Below are positions 17,488 to 26,596 of a DNA stretch of 64,000 nt, piece after piece; position 1 is the first letter of the stretch, and every line of letters starts with the position of its first letter. The notes under the pieces are model-generated. The model was not told where the DNA came from. It saw only the letters and a list, made by a program, of their open reading frames with translations, and made no database searches. This DNA comes from Chitinophaga pinensis (GTDB lineage Bacteria; Bacteroidota; Bacteroidia; NS11-12g; UBA955), in NCBI GenBank assembly GCA_945871905.1, contig CAMBXL010000011.1, positions 1 to 64,000 of the forward strand, in the 5' to 3' direction. The position numbers were made by a program, and so were the translations under genes.

Positions 17488-18378
17488 ATGCTAGCAACCC
17501 TTTACAGATCGATACTTCCGCCCAAGCTTAGAGCTTATATTTACTCCTATTTTTTAGGAGAAATACTGGTTTTCATCAGGAATTTCAGAATGAATGCCAA
17601 ATGTAAATTTACTTTCTTGTTCCAAAAACTCCTCCCAAAAACAGATTATAACAAAGCCTTGGCTTTTATGGGCAGACATGGCTTAAGTTCTTATCCTGCA
17701 CCCTATGTTCTCGACTACAAAAACAGAACGGTTCAGTTGGAATTTGACAGCGACAAACAAATGCATTATTGCATACACAATGGTAAAAAACTCTATTTTA
17801 CTTCAAAATTTGGCAAAGCACAAATTATTAAATTATATAAAAGCTTAATCACCGAACAAGACGTTAGAAGTGCACATCGCTATGTCGAAAATTATGAAGA
17901 TTTAAATGGAATGACTTTGTTAGACGTGGGTTCTGCGGAGGGTATTTTTACCTTGGACAATATTGATAGATTAGAACATGCTTATTTATTTGAAGTTGAA
18001 CCTTTTTGGATTGATGCCCTACATGCAACTTTTGAACCTTGGAAAGAAAAGGTAACTATTATCAAAAAATATGTGGGCGACCAAGTAAGTGAAGATTTTA
18101 TTACCATTGATGAATTTCTGAAAGACAAACCTAAGCACCATCTATTTATCAAAATGGACATAGAGGGCGCCGAACTAAAAGCCTTGGAAGGGGCAAAAAA
18201 CACATTGGAACAAGGTCAACATATTACAACAGCCATTTGCACCTATCACAAACCCAATGACCCTGAAACTTTTGAGAAACTTCTTCAAAAACACGGTTTT
18301 GACACTCGTTTTTCGGAAGGTTATTTGTTTTGGGGAAAAAGATTGAGTAAAGCAGTTATTAGAGGAGTTAAAAAATAA
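17488..18378 (+). CDS. FkbM family SAM-dependent methyltransferase
   Basis: A 296-residue methyltransferase, likely modifying a sugar of the surface polysaccharide. The SAM-binding motif I is [14 protein letters not shown] near residue 150, an acidic motif II follows at LFEVEP, and [14 protein letters not shown] is the FkbM-family signature near residue 230. The first 120 residues are an extra N-terminal segment without clear motif. A 119-base gap separates it from the previous gene, with a TAAATTTG promoter-like box (17425-17432), while the acetyltransferase follows after 2 bases, so these are translationally close. Confidence 0.87.
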   Translation: MLATLYRSILPPKLRAYIYSYFLGEILVFIRNFRMNAKCKFTFLFQKLLPKTDYNKALAFMGRHGLSSYPAPYVLDYKNRTVQLEFDSDKQMHYCIHNGKKLYFTSKFGKAQIIKLYKSLITEQDVRSAHRYVENYEDLNGMTLLDVGSAEGIFTLDNIDRLEHAYLFEVEPFWIDALHATFEPWKEKVTIIKKYVGDQVSEDFITIDEFLKDKPKHHLFIKMDIEGAELKALEGAKNTLEQGQHITTAICTYHKPNDPETFEKLLQKHGFDTRFSEGYLFWGKRLSKAVIRGVKK

Positions 18379-18380
18379 AA

Positions 18381-19058
18381 ATGTCTATACTCAGCAAAAT
18401 CCCTGTTATTAAAGAATTGGTTTATTCACTTAAAAAACGTTCGTTTAAGAAAAAATGGCGTCAATTGAATCCCCATAATTTAACCTCAGTAGGTGAGCGT
18501 TTCTTCCCTTTAAACAATGTAAAAGTGGGCAACATGAGTTATGGCGCTTTAAACATTCAAAGCTTGTTTGAACAAGATGGCGAAAAACTTGAAATAGGGA
18601 ATTTCGTATCCATAGGCCCAGGTGTCATATTCCTTTTAGGGGTCAATCACCAAACCAATACGCTCTCAACGTTTCCATTGTATAGCCGCTATGTTGATCC
18701 TTCTACCAAGGATGCTGTTATCAAAGGACCCTTAATCATTGAAGATGAAGTTTGGATAGGCACTAATGCCATTATTCTGTCGGGACTTACCATAGGCAAA
18801 GGCGCAATGATTGCCGCAGGTGCTATTGTAAGCAAAGATGTACCTCCTTATGCTATTGTTGGAGGAAACCCTGCCAAAATTATTCGCTATAAATTTCCAC
18901 CCGAAATCATCGAAATGATTGCCCCTATTTTTTTAAACGATTTGCCTTCCACTTTTATTAAGGAGAATATCAATTTATTGTACCAACCTCTTCATTCGAC
19001 TGAAGATGCACTCAAACTAGTGGAGAAAATCAAAAATTATCAATCCCAAAATGGCTAG
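18381..19058 (+). CDS. Hexapeptide-repeat acetyltransferase (CatB/Vat type)
   Basis: A 225-residue left-handed beta-helix acyltransferase that would use acetyl-CoA to O-acetylate a sugar. Hexapeptide repeats are clear in [15 protein letters not shown] and in [19 protein letters not shown], followed by the family ending [15 protein letters not shown]. The catalytic histidine is probably in LLGVNHQTN. It starts 2 bases after the FkbM gene and its end overlaps the WbsX start by 8 bases, so it is a middle gene of one transcript. Acceptor sugar unknown. Confidence 0.88.
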   Translation: MSILSKIPVIKELVYSLKKRSFKKKWRQLNPHNLTSVGERFFPLNNVKVGNMSYGALNIQSLFEQDGEKLEIGNFVSIGPGVIFLLGVNHQTNTLSTFPLYSRYVDPSTKDAVIKGPLIIEDEVWIGTNAIILSGLTIGKGAMIAAGAIVSKDVPPYAIVGGNPAKIIRYKFPPEIIEMIAPIFLNDLPSTFIKENINLLYQPLHSTEDALKLVEKIKNYQSQNG

Positions 19059-20130
19059 AATTATAGCAATATATTTACCTCAGTTTCACCCAATTCCAGA
19101 AAATGACTTGTGGTGGGGCAAAGGATTTACAGAATGGACCAATGTGGGTAAAGCAAAACCGCTTTTCAAAAACCACTACCAACCCCGTGTGCCTGCCGAC
19201 CTAGGCTACTATGACTTACGACTCTCAGAGTCACGCGAGGCTCAAGCCAAACTTGCACAAGAGTATGGGATCGAAGGATTTTGTTATTGGCACTATTATT
19301 TCGGCAATGGTAAACGCTTACTTGAAAGACCTTTTAATGAGGTTTTGCAAAGTGGTAAACCCGATTTCCCCTTTTGTTTAGGTTGGGCAAACCACAGTTG
19401 GAAAGACAAACAATTCAATAAAGAAGGTGATGATAAACTCTTAATTGAGCAAGTTTATGGCGGCGTTAATGATTATACTGAACATTTCAACACATTATTA
19501 TCTGCATTCAAAGACCATAGATACATCAAAGTTAATAACAAACCCTTGTTTTTTATTTATGCCCCTAATGAAATCCCCGATTTAGAAACTTTTATGCAGT
19601 TATGGCAAAAGCTTGCCAAAGAAAATGGACTTGAAGGCATTCATTTTGTTGGGAATACACACCATATTGACGAAATAAGCAAACTTAAAAACAAAGGGTT
19701 TGATGCAGTAGGTTTGGTTCGATTATTCCATGTTTTCAAAAAAGAATATTCCTTGTTAAGCCGTGCTTATGTTAAATTTATGCGCTTGTTCCTAAAGCGT
19801 GGCAGGGTGCTTGATTACGAGAAATGCTCGCAACATTTTCATGGCGTAGAAGACAAAATGACCGACTGTTACCCTAGTATTTTCCCAAATTGGGACCATT
19901 CTCCACGCTCAGGTAGAAATGGCCATATTTTACACAATTCTAATCCCATTGCTTTTAAAAAACATGTTAAAAATGTTTTGAAAATGGTGAAAGACAAACC
20001 ACAAGACAATAAGATTGTATTTATTCGTTCGTGGAATGAATGGGCAGAAGGCAACTACATGGAGCCCGACTTAAAATTTGGCAAATCTTATCTCGAAGCC
20101 TTGAAAGAAGCCTTAGATGAAACTCAATAA
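19051..20130 (+). CDS. WbsX-like protein (GH99-like, polysaccharide synthesis)
   Basis: A 359-residue member of the Glyco_tran_WbsX family, found in O-antigen and rhamnan clusters and structurally related to glycoside hydrolase family 99. The family start [20 protein letters not shown] is followed by [17 protein letters not shown], and [13 protein letters not shown] near the C-terminus. It may transfer or trim sugars on the growing polymer; the reaction is not settled for the family. No signal peptide. It overlaps the acetyltransferase by 8 bases and precedes the flippase by 80 bases. Confidence 0.9.
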   Translation: MARIIAIYLPQFHPIPENDLWWGKGFTEWTNVGKAKPLFKNHYQPRVPADLGYYDLRLSESREAQAKLAQEYGIEGFCYWHYYFGNGKRLLERPFNEVLQSGKPDFPFCLGWANHSWKDKQFNKEGDDKLLIEQVYGGVNDYTEHFNTLLSAFKDHRYIKVNNKPLFFIYAPNEIPDLETFMQLWQKLAKENGLEGIHFVGNTHHIDEISKLKNKGFDAVGLVRLFHVFKKEYSLLSRAYVKFMRLFLKRGRVLDYEKCSQHFHGVEDKMTDCYPSIFPNWDHSPRSGRNGHILHNSNPIAFKKHVKNVLKMVKDKPQDNKIVFIRSWNEWAEGNYMEPDLKFGKSYLEALKEALDETQ

Positions 20131-20210
20131 ATGATCCACCTCTTAAATAACACTTTTAATCGACAAGTTAAATCGACTCTTATATTTTAATATAAATTCG
20201 CAACAGTAAA

Positions 20211-21710
20211 ATGGGAGTTATAATCAGACAAAGTTTTAAAGCCTCAATTTCAAATTACATTGGAGTTGTTCTAGGATTTATTAGTCTTATCTTCTTATTT
20301 CCTCTATTTTTTACCCCCAAAGAACTCGGTGCTTATCGCTTATTTATTGAACTTGGCGGCGTTCTTTCTGCTTTTGCATTAATGGGAACAAACTCTAGTA
20401 TCAATCGTTTTTTCCCTTATTTTAAAACGAATGATCAGAAACACCATGGATTTTTCTTTTGGGCATTTACAATACCGGCAATTGGCTTTATTTTATTAAT
20501 GATGTTCTTTTTGTTTTTTGGACAATCTTTTTTTGTATTTATTAACGAAGATGCCCTCCAATACAAAGAACTATTCCCTATGTTTATCTTATTAATTATT
20601 GCCAATATTTATATTGCAGTAACCGAAGTGAGTTGTGCCAATCATGGAAGAATAGCGGTTACTAATTTTTCTAAAGAAGTATTGATGCGACTTCTTATCA
20701 TTGCAGGAGCCGCTTTATATTATTTCAAACTCATTGATTTCAAAACCTGTATTTGGTTAGTAGTGGGGGCATACGCTTCTACCTTATTTCTTAATTTATT
20801 CTTTTTAAGCAAACTTACCAAGCTTCACATGGTTCCCGATTTTGAGTTTATGAATGCAAACAAAAAACTCAGAAATGAAATATTATTATTTACTTTAATT
20901 TTAATTTTTTCGGCAATTTCATCCTTAGTGGTTCCCAAAATAGATTTTATATTGGTTTCAAAATTAGAAAAAGACTTGAGTAACGTCGCTATATATAGCA
21001 TTGGGTTCACCCTAGCAACCTTTATTGAAATCCCTAGACGAACTATCATGCAAATTTCAATGCCTATTATTTCTTCTTACCTTAAAAACAATCAATTGGA
21101 TGAAACAGAGAAATTTCACAAGAAAAATGGCACAACACAATTTTTAATTGCCAGTATTTTATTTCTATTGATTTGGTTAAATATTGACAATCTATATGCT
21201 GTAATGCCCAAAGGCGACTATTACGCTCAAGGGAAATGGGTTGTTTTTATTATTGGACTAAGCAAAGTAATAGAATCTCTTTTTAGCTCACAAGGCGCTA
21301 TTATTTCCAATTCTAAACTCTACAAATGGACTCCATTTATCGTCGTTATGAATGGCGGATTTGCCATTATGTTCAACTATTATTTTATTAGCAAATATGG
21401 CTATGTAGGCGGTGCCATAAGTAATATTGCCGCCATGCTTATTTTAAACCTGTTTTGCTTTGGATTAATCTCCTATTTCCTGAAAATAAATCCGTTTGAG
21501 AAAAAACAATGGTCTATTTTATTCGCTTTTAGTATTTTTCTTTCAATTGTTTTCTTGGGGAATTGGTTTAGCAATCCTTTTGTTGATGGCATTGTTAGAA
21601 GTATATTAATCGGCACATCTTATGTTTGGGTTTTAGTCAAACTTAATGTTTCTAAAGACTTTAACGATTTAATTTTGAGCAAACTTCCTTTGCTCAAAAA
21701 AATCATTTAA
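20211..21710 (+). CDS. Polysaccharide flippase, Wzx/MATE-like
   Basis: A 499-residue membrane protein with about 12-14 hydrophobic helices. The start GVIIRQSFKASISNYIGVVL is the familiar N-terminal amphipathic helix and first TM of Wzx-type oligosaccharide transporters. It would carry the lipid-linked repeat unit across the inner membrane. No wzy polymerase or wzz is visible in the window, so polymer assembly genes may be elsewhere or the product may be a short chain. It ends the cluster: its stop overlaps the polA stop in TTAA. Confidence 0.85.
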   Translation: MGVIIRQSFKASISNYIGVVLGFISLIFLFPLFFTPKELGAYRLFIELGGVLSAFALMGTNSSINRFFPYFKTNDQKHHGFFFWAFTIPAIGFILLMMFFLFFGQSFFVFINEDALQYKELFPMFILLIIANIYIAVTEVSCANHGRIAVTNFSKEVLMRLLIIAGAALYYFKLIDFKTCIWLVVGAYASTLFLNLFFLSKLTKLHMVPDFEFMNANKKLRNEILLFTLILIFSAISSLVVPKIDFILVSKLEKDLSNVAIYSIGFTLATFIEIPRRTIMQISMPIISSYLKNNQLDETEKFHKKNGTTQFLIASILFLLIWLNIDNLYAVMPKGDYYAQGKWVVFIIGLSKVIESLFSSQGAIISNSKLYKWTPFIVVMNGGFAIMFNYYFISKYGYVGGAISNIAAMLILNLFCFGLISYFLKINPFEKKQWSILFAFSIFLSIVFLGNWFSNPFVDGIVRSILIGTSYVWVLVKLNVSKDFNDLILSKLPLLKKII

Positions 21711-24520
21711 TGCGCTTCTAACCAATTTTCGCCCCAACCTGCTTCAGCTATTACAGGCACTTTGAGCAACATTGCATTTTCCATTTCATATTTTACCAAT
21801 TCAACCATCACATCGAGTTCTTCTTTGTGCACATCAAACAACAACTCATCATGAACCTGAATGAGCATTTTTGAACGCAATTGCTCTTGTTTCATTCTTT
21901 TGTCCACTCTTATCATTGCTAACTTAATCATGTCTGCAGCCGTTCCTTGAATAGGTGCATTAATGGCATTCCTTTCGGCAAAAGCTCTCACTGTTGCATT
22001 GGCAGAATTAATGTCACGCAAATACCTTCTTCTGCCCATTATTGTTTCCACAAAACCGTCTTGCTTGGCTTTCTCTTTTACATGCTCCATGTAGTTTCTG
22101 ATTCCAGGAAATTGAATAAAATAATTATCAATGATATCCTTTGCTTCACCCCTCGAAATGCCCAAATTCTCTGACAATCCGAAAGCACCTTGACCATAAA
22201 TCAATCCAAAATTAACACTTTTAGCCTTATACCTTTGCTCTTTACTAACCTCCTCAATGGGCACTCCAAATACTTTGGAAGCTGTTGCACTGTGAATGTC
22301 AATGTTTTTAGAAAAGGCATCCATCATTCCCTCGTCTTCACTAATACTTGCAATTACCCTCAACTCAATTTGAGAATAATCCGCTGACAATAACAAGAAA
22401 TTTTCATCCCTTGGAATAAAAGCCTTTCTTACTTCCCTACCCTGTTCGGTTCTGATTGGAATATTTTGTAAATTAGGATTGGTACTGCTCAATCGGCCTG
22501 TAGCTGCTATAGACTGATTAAAAGTGGTGTGAATTCTGCCTGTTGTGGGATTAACTAAGGCAGGCAAAGCATCTACATAAGTTGACTTTAATTTCTGTAA
22601 TCCCCTGAACTCCAATATATCTTTTACTATGTCACTTTTGGATGACAATTTCTGAAGCACATCCTCGCCTGTTTGGTATTGACCTGTTTTGGTTTTCTTT
22701 GCCTTAGGGTCTAACTGAAGTTTTTCAAACAATATTTTACCCAATTGTAAAGGCGATGCTATATTGAACTTCTCCCCTGCCAATTCATAAATACGATTCT
22801 CTGTCAATATAATTTCTGAGCCTAATTTCTTAGAATATTCATTCAGAAAATCACTATTTATTCTTATTCCTTCTCGTTCCATTGATGCCAAAACTGATAC
22901 CAAAGGCATTTCGACTTCCTGAAACAATTTTTCCCCATTTTGCTCAACTAAGAGTGGATTCAAAACCGTTTTTAACTGAAATGTAACATCGGCATCTTCT
23001 GCAGCATATTCTGCCACTTTCTCCACTTCAATATTCGCCATATTCAGTTGGTTTTTGCCTTTTTTACCAATCAAATCCTCAATGGACACAGGATCATATT
23101 TCAAATACTGTCTCGACAAATCATCCATGTTGTGTCGCTTGTCTGGCTCAATAATATAGTGTGCCAACATGGTATCGTAGTACGGTGGATTTGTCGCTAT
23201 TCCTTGACTTGCCAATACTTGCATGTCGAACTTTAAATTTTGAGCAATTTTAACACTAGCACTTTCAAATACAGGCTTAAACAAGTTTAACTCTTCTTGT
23301 TCATTGATAGGCACATAATACCCTTCATTGGCATTAACTGAAAAAGACATGCCTATGATTTTGGCATTGAAAACATCTAAACCATCTGTTTCGGTATCAA
23401 AACAAAACTCTTTTTGCTGTAATAATAACTCTATTAAACTTTTCTTTTCATTGTCAGAAGTCACCAAATGATACTGATGCGCTGTATTTTGTATGTTATT
23501 TAAAGTCTCTGACACATAATCTAGGTCTTCACTTTCGATACTTTCTTCGGTTGTTTCAACTTGTTTTGCCGTTTCATTTACAGGTTGATTAAAAAGGTCG
23601 AACCCATTGTTTGCGGGAGCAGTAACTTTGGGAGTAATTGGCAGTTCTTCACCCAAAACCCTTTTGGTTAAATTCCTAAATTCCAATTCAGCGAACAAGG
23701 TTTTAACCGCTTCTTTATTGACTTCTTTTACAATATAATCGTCCAAATAATGCTCAACAGGCACATTAATATTAATGGTCGCTAACATTTTTGAAAGCAA
23801 GGCTTGTTCTTTGAAATTAATTAAATTTTCTTGCTGCTTTCCTTTGAACTGATCCGTATTTTCTAAAATATTTTCAAGGGAACCATATTCTTTAATTAAT
23901 TTTTTGGCTGTTTTTTCACCCATCCCAGGAATTCCGGGGATATTATCTACAGCATCCCCCCATATCGCCAATATATCTATCACTTGATGAATGTGTTCTA
24001 TTTCCCATTTTTTCTTAACCTCTTCAACACCCATTATTTCATAATCATTCCCCATCCTTGCTGGTTTGAAAATAAACACATTTTCATTTACTAACTGACC
24101 AAAATCTTTGTCAGGGGTCATCATATACACTTGACAATCGGGCGAACCATCTCTGAGCGCAATGGTTCCAATAATATCGTCGGCTTCATAACCGTCAAAG
24201 GTGATACATGGAATATTAAAAGCTTCTAAAATCTTGAAGATATAAGGTAAACTTTTGGCCAAATCCTCGGGCATTTCCTCGCGGTGCGCTTTGTATTTTT
24301 CATAAACATCATGTCTTTCGGTTGGAGCAGAAGTATCAAAAACACAAGCAAGATGTGTTGGTTTTTGTTTATTAATGACATCTAGCAAGGTATTTACAAA
24401 ACCAAACATGGCATTGGTATTCAATCCATAAGAGGTAATTCTTGGATTTTGACTAAAAGCAAAAAAAGCACGGTAAATTAATGCCATACCATCTAAAAGG
24501 AATAATTTCTTCTGACTCAT
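21707..24520 (-). CDS. polA: DNA polymerase I
   Basis: Fills gaps and removes RNA primers during replication and repair. The product of 937 residues has all three parts: the 5'-3' exonuclease (about 4-290, FLLDGMALIYRAFF, MTPDKDFGQL, GIPGMGEKTA), a 3'-5' exonuclease with its catalytic acids intact (FDTETDGLDVF near 380), and the polymerase (motif A LLSADYSQIELR near 715, motif B RYKAKSVNFGLIYGQG, motif C QVHDELLFDV near 890). The ORF track starts at a TTG; ATG 24520 (MSQKKLFLLDG) is preferred because a TAACTTTG promoter box ends 6 bases before it. Intergenic repeats follow upstream. Confidence 0.97.
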   Translation of the reverse strand: MSQKKLFLLDGMALIYRAFFAFSQNPRITSYGLNTNAMFGFVNTLLDVINKQKPTHLACVFDTSAPTERHDVYEKYKAHREEMPEDLAKSLPYIFKILEAFNIPCITFDGYEADDIIGTIALRDGSPDCQVYMMTPDKDFGQLVNENVFIFKPARMGNDYEIMGVEEVKKKWEIEHIHQVIDILAIWGDAVDNIPGIPGMGEKTAKKLIKEYGSLENILENTDQFKGKQQENLINFKEQALLSKMLATININVPVEHYLDDYIVKEVNKEAVKTLFAELEFRNLTKRVLGEELPITPKVTAPANNGFDLFNQPVNETAKQVETTEESIESEDLDYVSETLNNIQNTAHQYHLVTSDNEKKSLIELLLQQKEFCFDTETDGLDVFNAKIIGMSFSVNANEGYYVPINEQEELNLFKPVFESASVKIAQNLKFDMQVLASQGIATNPPYYDTMLAHYIIEPDKRHNMDDLSRQYLKYDPVSIEDLIGKKGKNQLNMANIEVEKVAEYAAEDADVTFQLKTVLNPLLVEQNGEKLFQEVEMPLVSVLASMEREGIRINSDFLNEYSKKLGSEIILTENRIYELAGEKFNIASPLQLGKILFEKLQLDPKAKKTKTGQYQTGEDVLQKLSSKSDIVKDILEFRGLQKLKSTYVDALPALVNPTTGRIHTTFNQSIAATGRLSSTNPNLQNIPIRTEQGREVRKAFIPRDENFLLLSADYSQIELRVIASISEDEGMMDAFSKNIDIHSATASKVFGVPIEEVSKEQRYKAKSVNFGLIYGQGAFGLSENLGISRGEAKDIIDNYFIQFPGIRNYMEHVKEKAKQDGFVETIMGRRRYLRDINSANATVRAFAERNAINAPIQGTAADMIKLAMIRVDKRMKQEQLRSKMLIQVHDELLFDVHKEELDVMVELVKYEMENAMLLKVPVIAEAGWGENWLEAH

Positions 24521-24526
24521 CGCAGG

Positions 24527-24534
24527 CAAAGTTA
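24527..24534 (-). promoter_or_regulatory. -7 promoter box (TAACTTTG) of polA
   Basis: Matches TAnnTTTG and ends 6 bases before the chosen ATG, so it also argues against the upstream TTG start, which would lie inside the box. Confidence 0.5.
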
Positions 24535-24549
24535 ATGGATAATAGTTAA

Positions 24550-24770
24550 TTGTTTCACGCCGTGCAGCGTGATTGTTTTATTGTTGAATTGTTATATTGT
24601 CACCCTGAGGCTCTCGAAGGGTGTTGAATTTCCCTTTTGTCATCCTGAGTGATTCAGCTATGCTGAATAGTACCGAAGGGTGCCAAAAGGGTATTTGTTG
24701 ATTAGTTTCAAACCGTTTAGCGCGATTGTTGAATTGCCTGTTAGTTATTCTAGAAAATTTTGTCTTCAAA
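24550..24770. repeat. Mosaic palindromic intergenic repeat, copy A
   Basis: Fills much of the 474-base gap upstream of polA. Modules in order: a hairpin block TTTCACGCCGTGCAGCGTG (24553 onward); the palindrome CACCCTGAGGCTCTCGAAGG(GTG) at 24601-24623; and a block from GTCATCCTGAG with the perfect hairpin ATTCAGC-TAT-GCTGAAT, ending GTACCGAAGGGTG. All three recur in copy B at 59861-59992, where the last two are in the opposite order. The CACCCTGAG...CTCGAAGGGTG type is a dispersed repeat often seen between genes in this phylum. The rest of the gap (24771-24980) holds no gene that I can see. Confidence 0.7.
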
Positions 24771-24980
24771 ATTTATAATGAATCAAGTTCAGCACAGGTT
24801 TTAGAATCTATCTTTAACGGCTTTTTGAAGTCATTGTGCCTTTATAATCGCCAAAACGCTATACCAATCTTTGTCTGAAAATGCAGATAACACTTGTATG
24901 ATTGAATAAGAAATCAAAATTGAGAAAAAAAATTCCAATCTGATACGACTAAACTCCTTTATTGAAACGAAAAAAAACAT

Positions 24981-24988
24981 TAAGTTTG
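24981..24988 (+). promoter_or_regulatory. -7 promoter box (TAAGTTTG) of the 89-residue gene
   Basis: Matches TAnnTTTG, 6 bases before ATG 24995. It supports that ATG over the ORF-track start at 24962, which lies upstream of the box. Confidence 0.5.
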
Positions 24989-24994
24989 CTAATA

Positions 24995-25264
24995 ATGTCT
25001 GAAAATGAATTAAGAGAATTACTCATCACCAATGGTTTTGAACTACAAAACCAAAGTGACATGACTAAAATTGTGTTCCAACAAATACTGTATTTATTGG
25101 AACACGATTTAAACAGGCTGTATTCGCTTTTATACCGGATTGACGTTTCAGAAAGCAAAGCAAAATCGGCATTTGGTGGAACAACGGAAGATATTGCACA
25201 AAAACTAACCCAATTAATTATTGAAAGATTACAACAAAAAATTGAATCTAGAAAAAAGGGGTGA
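24995..25264 (+). CDS. Small conserved-looking hypothetical protein
   Basis: An 89-residue, mostly helical cytosolic protein beginning MSENELRELLITNGF. It contains LEHDLNRLYSLLYRIDVSESK and ends LIIERLQQKIESRKK. I recall similar small proteins of unknown function in other Bacteroidota genomes with the same LYRIDVSE core, but cannot confirm it here. The ORF track begins 11 codons earlier; the internal ATG is chosen because a TAAGTTTG promoter box sits just before it. No domain or function can be given. Confidence 0.6.
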   Translation: MSENELRELLITNGFELQNQSDMTKIVFQQILYLLEHDLNRLYSLLYRIDVSESKAKSAFGGTTEDIAQKLTQLIIERLQQKIESRKKG

Positions 25265-25313
25265 GTTGCAAACAATTTATTTAAAAAATTCCGTTATAAT
25301 GATAAATTAAAGT

Positions 25314-26120
25314 ATGTATTATAAAATCATCGTTTCGTTCGTTTTATTCAATATTGTTTTCTCAGTTTTTTCTCAAATAAACGATTCTGCCAATTTATAT
25401 AAACTTAAAGGAATAGATGTTAATATTGGAAGCGGTTGCTATCATTATGGTTATCGCACTACTGTTAACTTTACCCAAGCTATAACTACAGATGAGCTTG
25501 ATAGTGATTTGGGTTATCAGAATGCTAGAACAAATAATACCACTGTTTCACCTATAAAAATAGGCCTCAATTTCGTGTTTGGTAACGACCGACGAAATTT
25601 TAAATATTTCATTCATAAACATGAAGCTCTTTTTAGGTTTTCTTTCGAAACAAAACAAGACAAAGCTGAAATAATGGGAATTGAACATCGTTTGAATCCA
25701 AGTGTAAGGGATATTTCTATTAACTACACTTATCAAACACAATCTATTGGTTTGGGTTATCAAATGGCAAGTAAACCATTTTTAAAGAACTTGGCTTTAT
25801 TTATGGGAGTTCATTTAGATTTTGGAATGTTAGCATTAAAACAACTTGATGTACCTTATTACGCTGATATCTATTCTAATCCTAATAACATAAAATTCGA
25901 AAACTACTATTCTACTTTTTTGAGAGGCTCAGCCAATTTGGGTGTAAAGTATAATTTTTCATGTGACATTAATTTTTTCATGCAAACTGAATTTACTTTT
26001 TTGAAATATGGCAATAAAATCAACACCAATGCATCAGGTATTAGAGCAAGCTTTGGAATAAGATATAAGTTTTTAGAAGATCAAGACAAATTGAATTATA
26101 ATGATACTAGCTTTTGGTAA
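25314..26120 (+). CDS. Predicted outer-membrane barrel-like protein, unknown function
   Basis: A 268-residue protein with a signal peptide (MYYKIIVSFVLFNIVFSVFSQ). The mature part alternates short amphipathic strands (GLNFVFGNDRRNFKYF, SIGLGYQMAS, LGVKYNFSCDINFFMQTE, IRASFGIRYKF), as in outer-membrane beta-barrels. No recognised family, no lipobox and no T9SS tail. It is separated by 49 bases from the gene before it. It is probably a single-gene unit. Confidence 0.55.
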   Translation: MYYKIIVSFVLFNIVFSVFSQINDSANLYKLKGIDVNIGSGCYHYGYRTTVNFTQAITTDELDSDLGYQNARTNNTTVSPIKIGLNFVFGNDRRNFKYFIHKHEALFRFSFETKQDKAEIMGIEHRLNPSVRDISINYTYQTQSIGLGYQMASKPFLKNLALFMGVHLDFGMLALKQLDVPYYADIYSNPNNIKFENYYSTFLRGSANLGVKYNFSCDINFFMQTEFTFLKYGNKINTNASGIRASFGIRYKFLEDQDKLNYNDTSFW

Positions 26121-26248
26121 AGAATGAAAACATTTATAAAAAACAAGCAACTACTTCTGAATTAAAAAACTTCCTTGATGATGAATTAAATAAAACTCAA
26201 ACTGAAGTAAAGAAACTTGAAAAAGTGTCTAAATTTCTAACAAAATAG
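26114..26248 (+). CDS. Possible 44-residue helical peptide, or gene remnant
   Basis: An open frame too short for the ORF track, from TTG 26114 to TAG 26248, overlapping the end of the preceding gene by 7 bases. It encodes a charged, heptad-like helix (SELKNFLDDELNKTQTEVKK). The amino-acid make-up looks coding, but only TTG is available as a start and no promoter is apparent. It could equally be the C-terminal remnant of a lost gene, or chance in AT-rich DNA. Confidence 0.22.
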   Translation: MVKNENIYKKQATTSELKNFLDDELNKTQTEVKKLEKVSKFLTK

Positions 26249-26276
26249 AGCGCTACAAAAAATAAGTAAAATATTT

Positions 26277-26306
26277 TTTGTAAATATGATTTTTGGCTTA
26301 TATTTG
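26277..26306 (+). promoter_or_regulatory. Promoter of tRNA-Asp (TTTG-N18-TATATTTG)
   Basis: The -33 TTTG (26277-26280) and the -7 TATATTTG (26299-26306) are 18 bases apart, close to the Bacteroidota optimum, and end 18 bases before the mature tRNA. Confidence 0.75.
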
Positions 26307-26324
26307 CAGTCCCAAAAAACCAAC

Positions 26325-26398
26325 GGTGTGGTAGTTCAGCTGGTTAGAATACTGCCCTGTCACGGCAGGGGTCGCGGGTTCGAGTCCCGTCCACACCG
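26325..26398 (+). tRNA. tRNA-Asp (anticodon GTC)
   Basis: A 74-base cloverleaf. The acceptor stem GGTGTGG pairs with CCACACC, followed by T8-A9 and a D arm GTTC...; the anticodon arm is CTGCC-CTGTCAC-GGCAG with anticodon GTC, and the T arm is GCGGG-TTCGAGT-CCCGT. Discriminator G; the CCA end is not encoded. It has its own promoter and an intrinsic terminator, so it is transcribed singly. The 62-residue ORF across it is spurious. Confidence 0.97.
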
Positions 26399-26403
26399 CT
26401 CCC

Positions 26404-26431
26404 AAAACGCTCTCACAAGGAGCGTTTTTTT
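26404..26431 (+). terminator. Intrinsic terminator of tRNA-Asp
   Basis: AACGCTC pairs with GAGCGTT around a 7-base loop and is followed by TTTTTT. Confidence 0.85.
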
Positions 26432-26596
26432 ATTATGGAAAAAATCAATAAATATTAGAAATATAATGCATTGATTTTTGTGTATACTGAATATACAAAA
26501 TGTAAAATAGATATTAATGAATAACGCCTTTGATAACAACTAAATTAACAAATTTTATTATTATCAAAGGCTAGTAATTCTGTATTGAGACATTAC

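Noticed and set aside
26286-26474. 62-residue ORF covering tRNA-Asp
   Set aside because: The cloverleaf, promoter and terminator of the tRNA explain the sequence fully.
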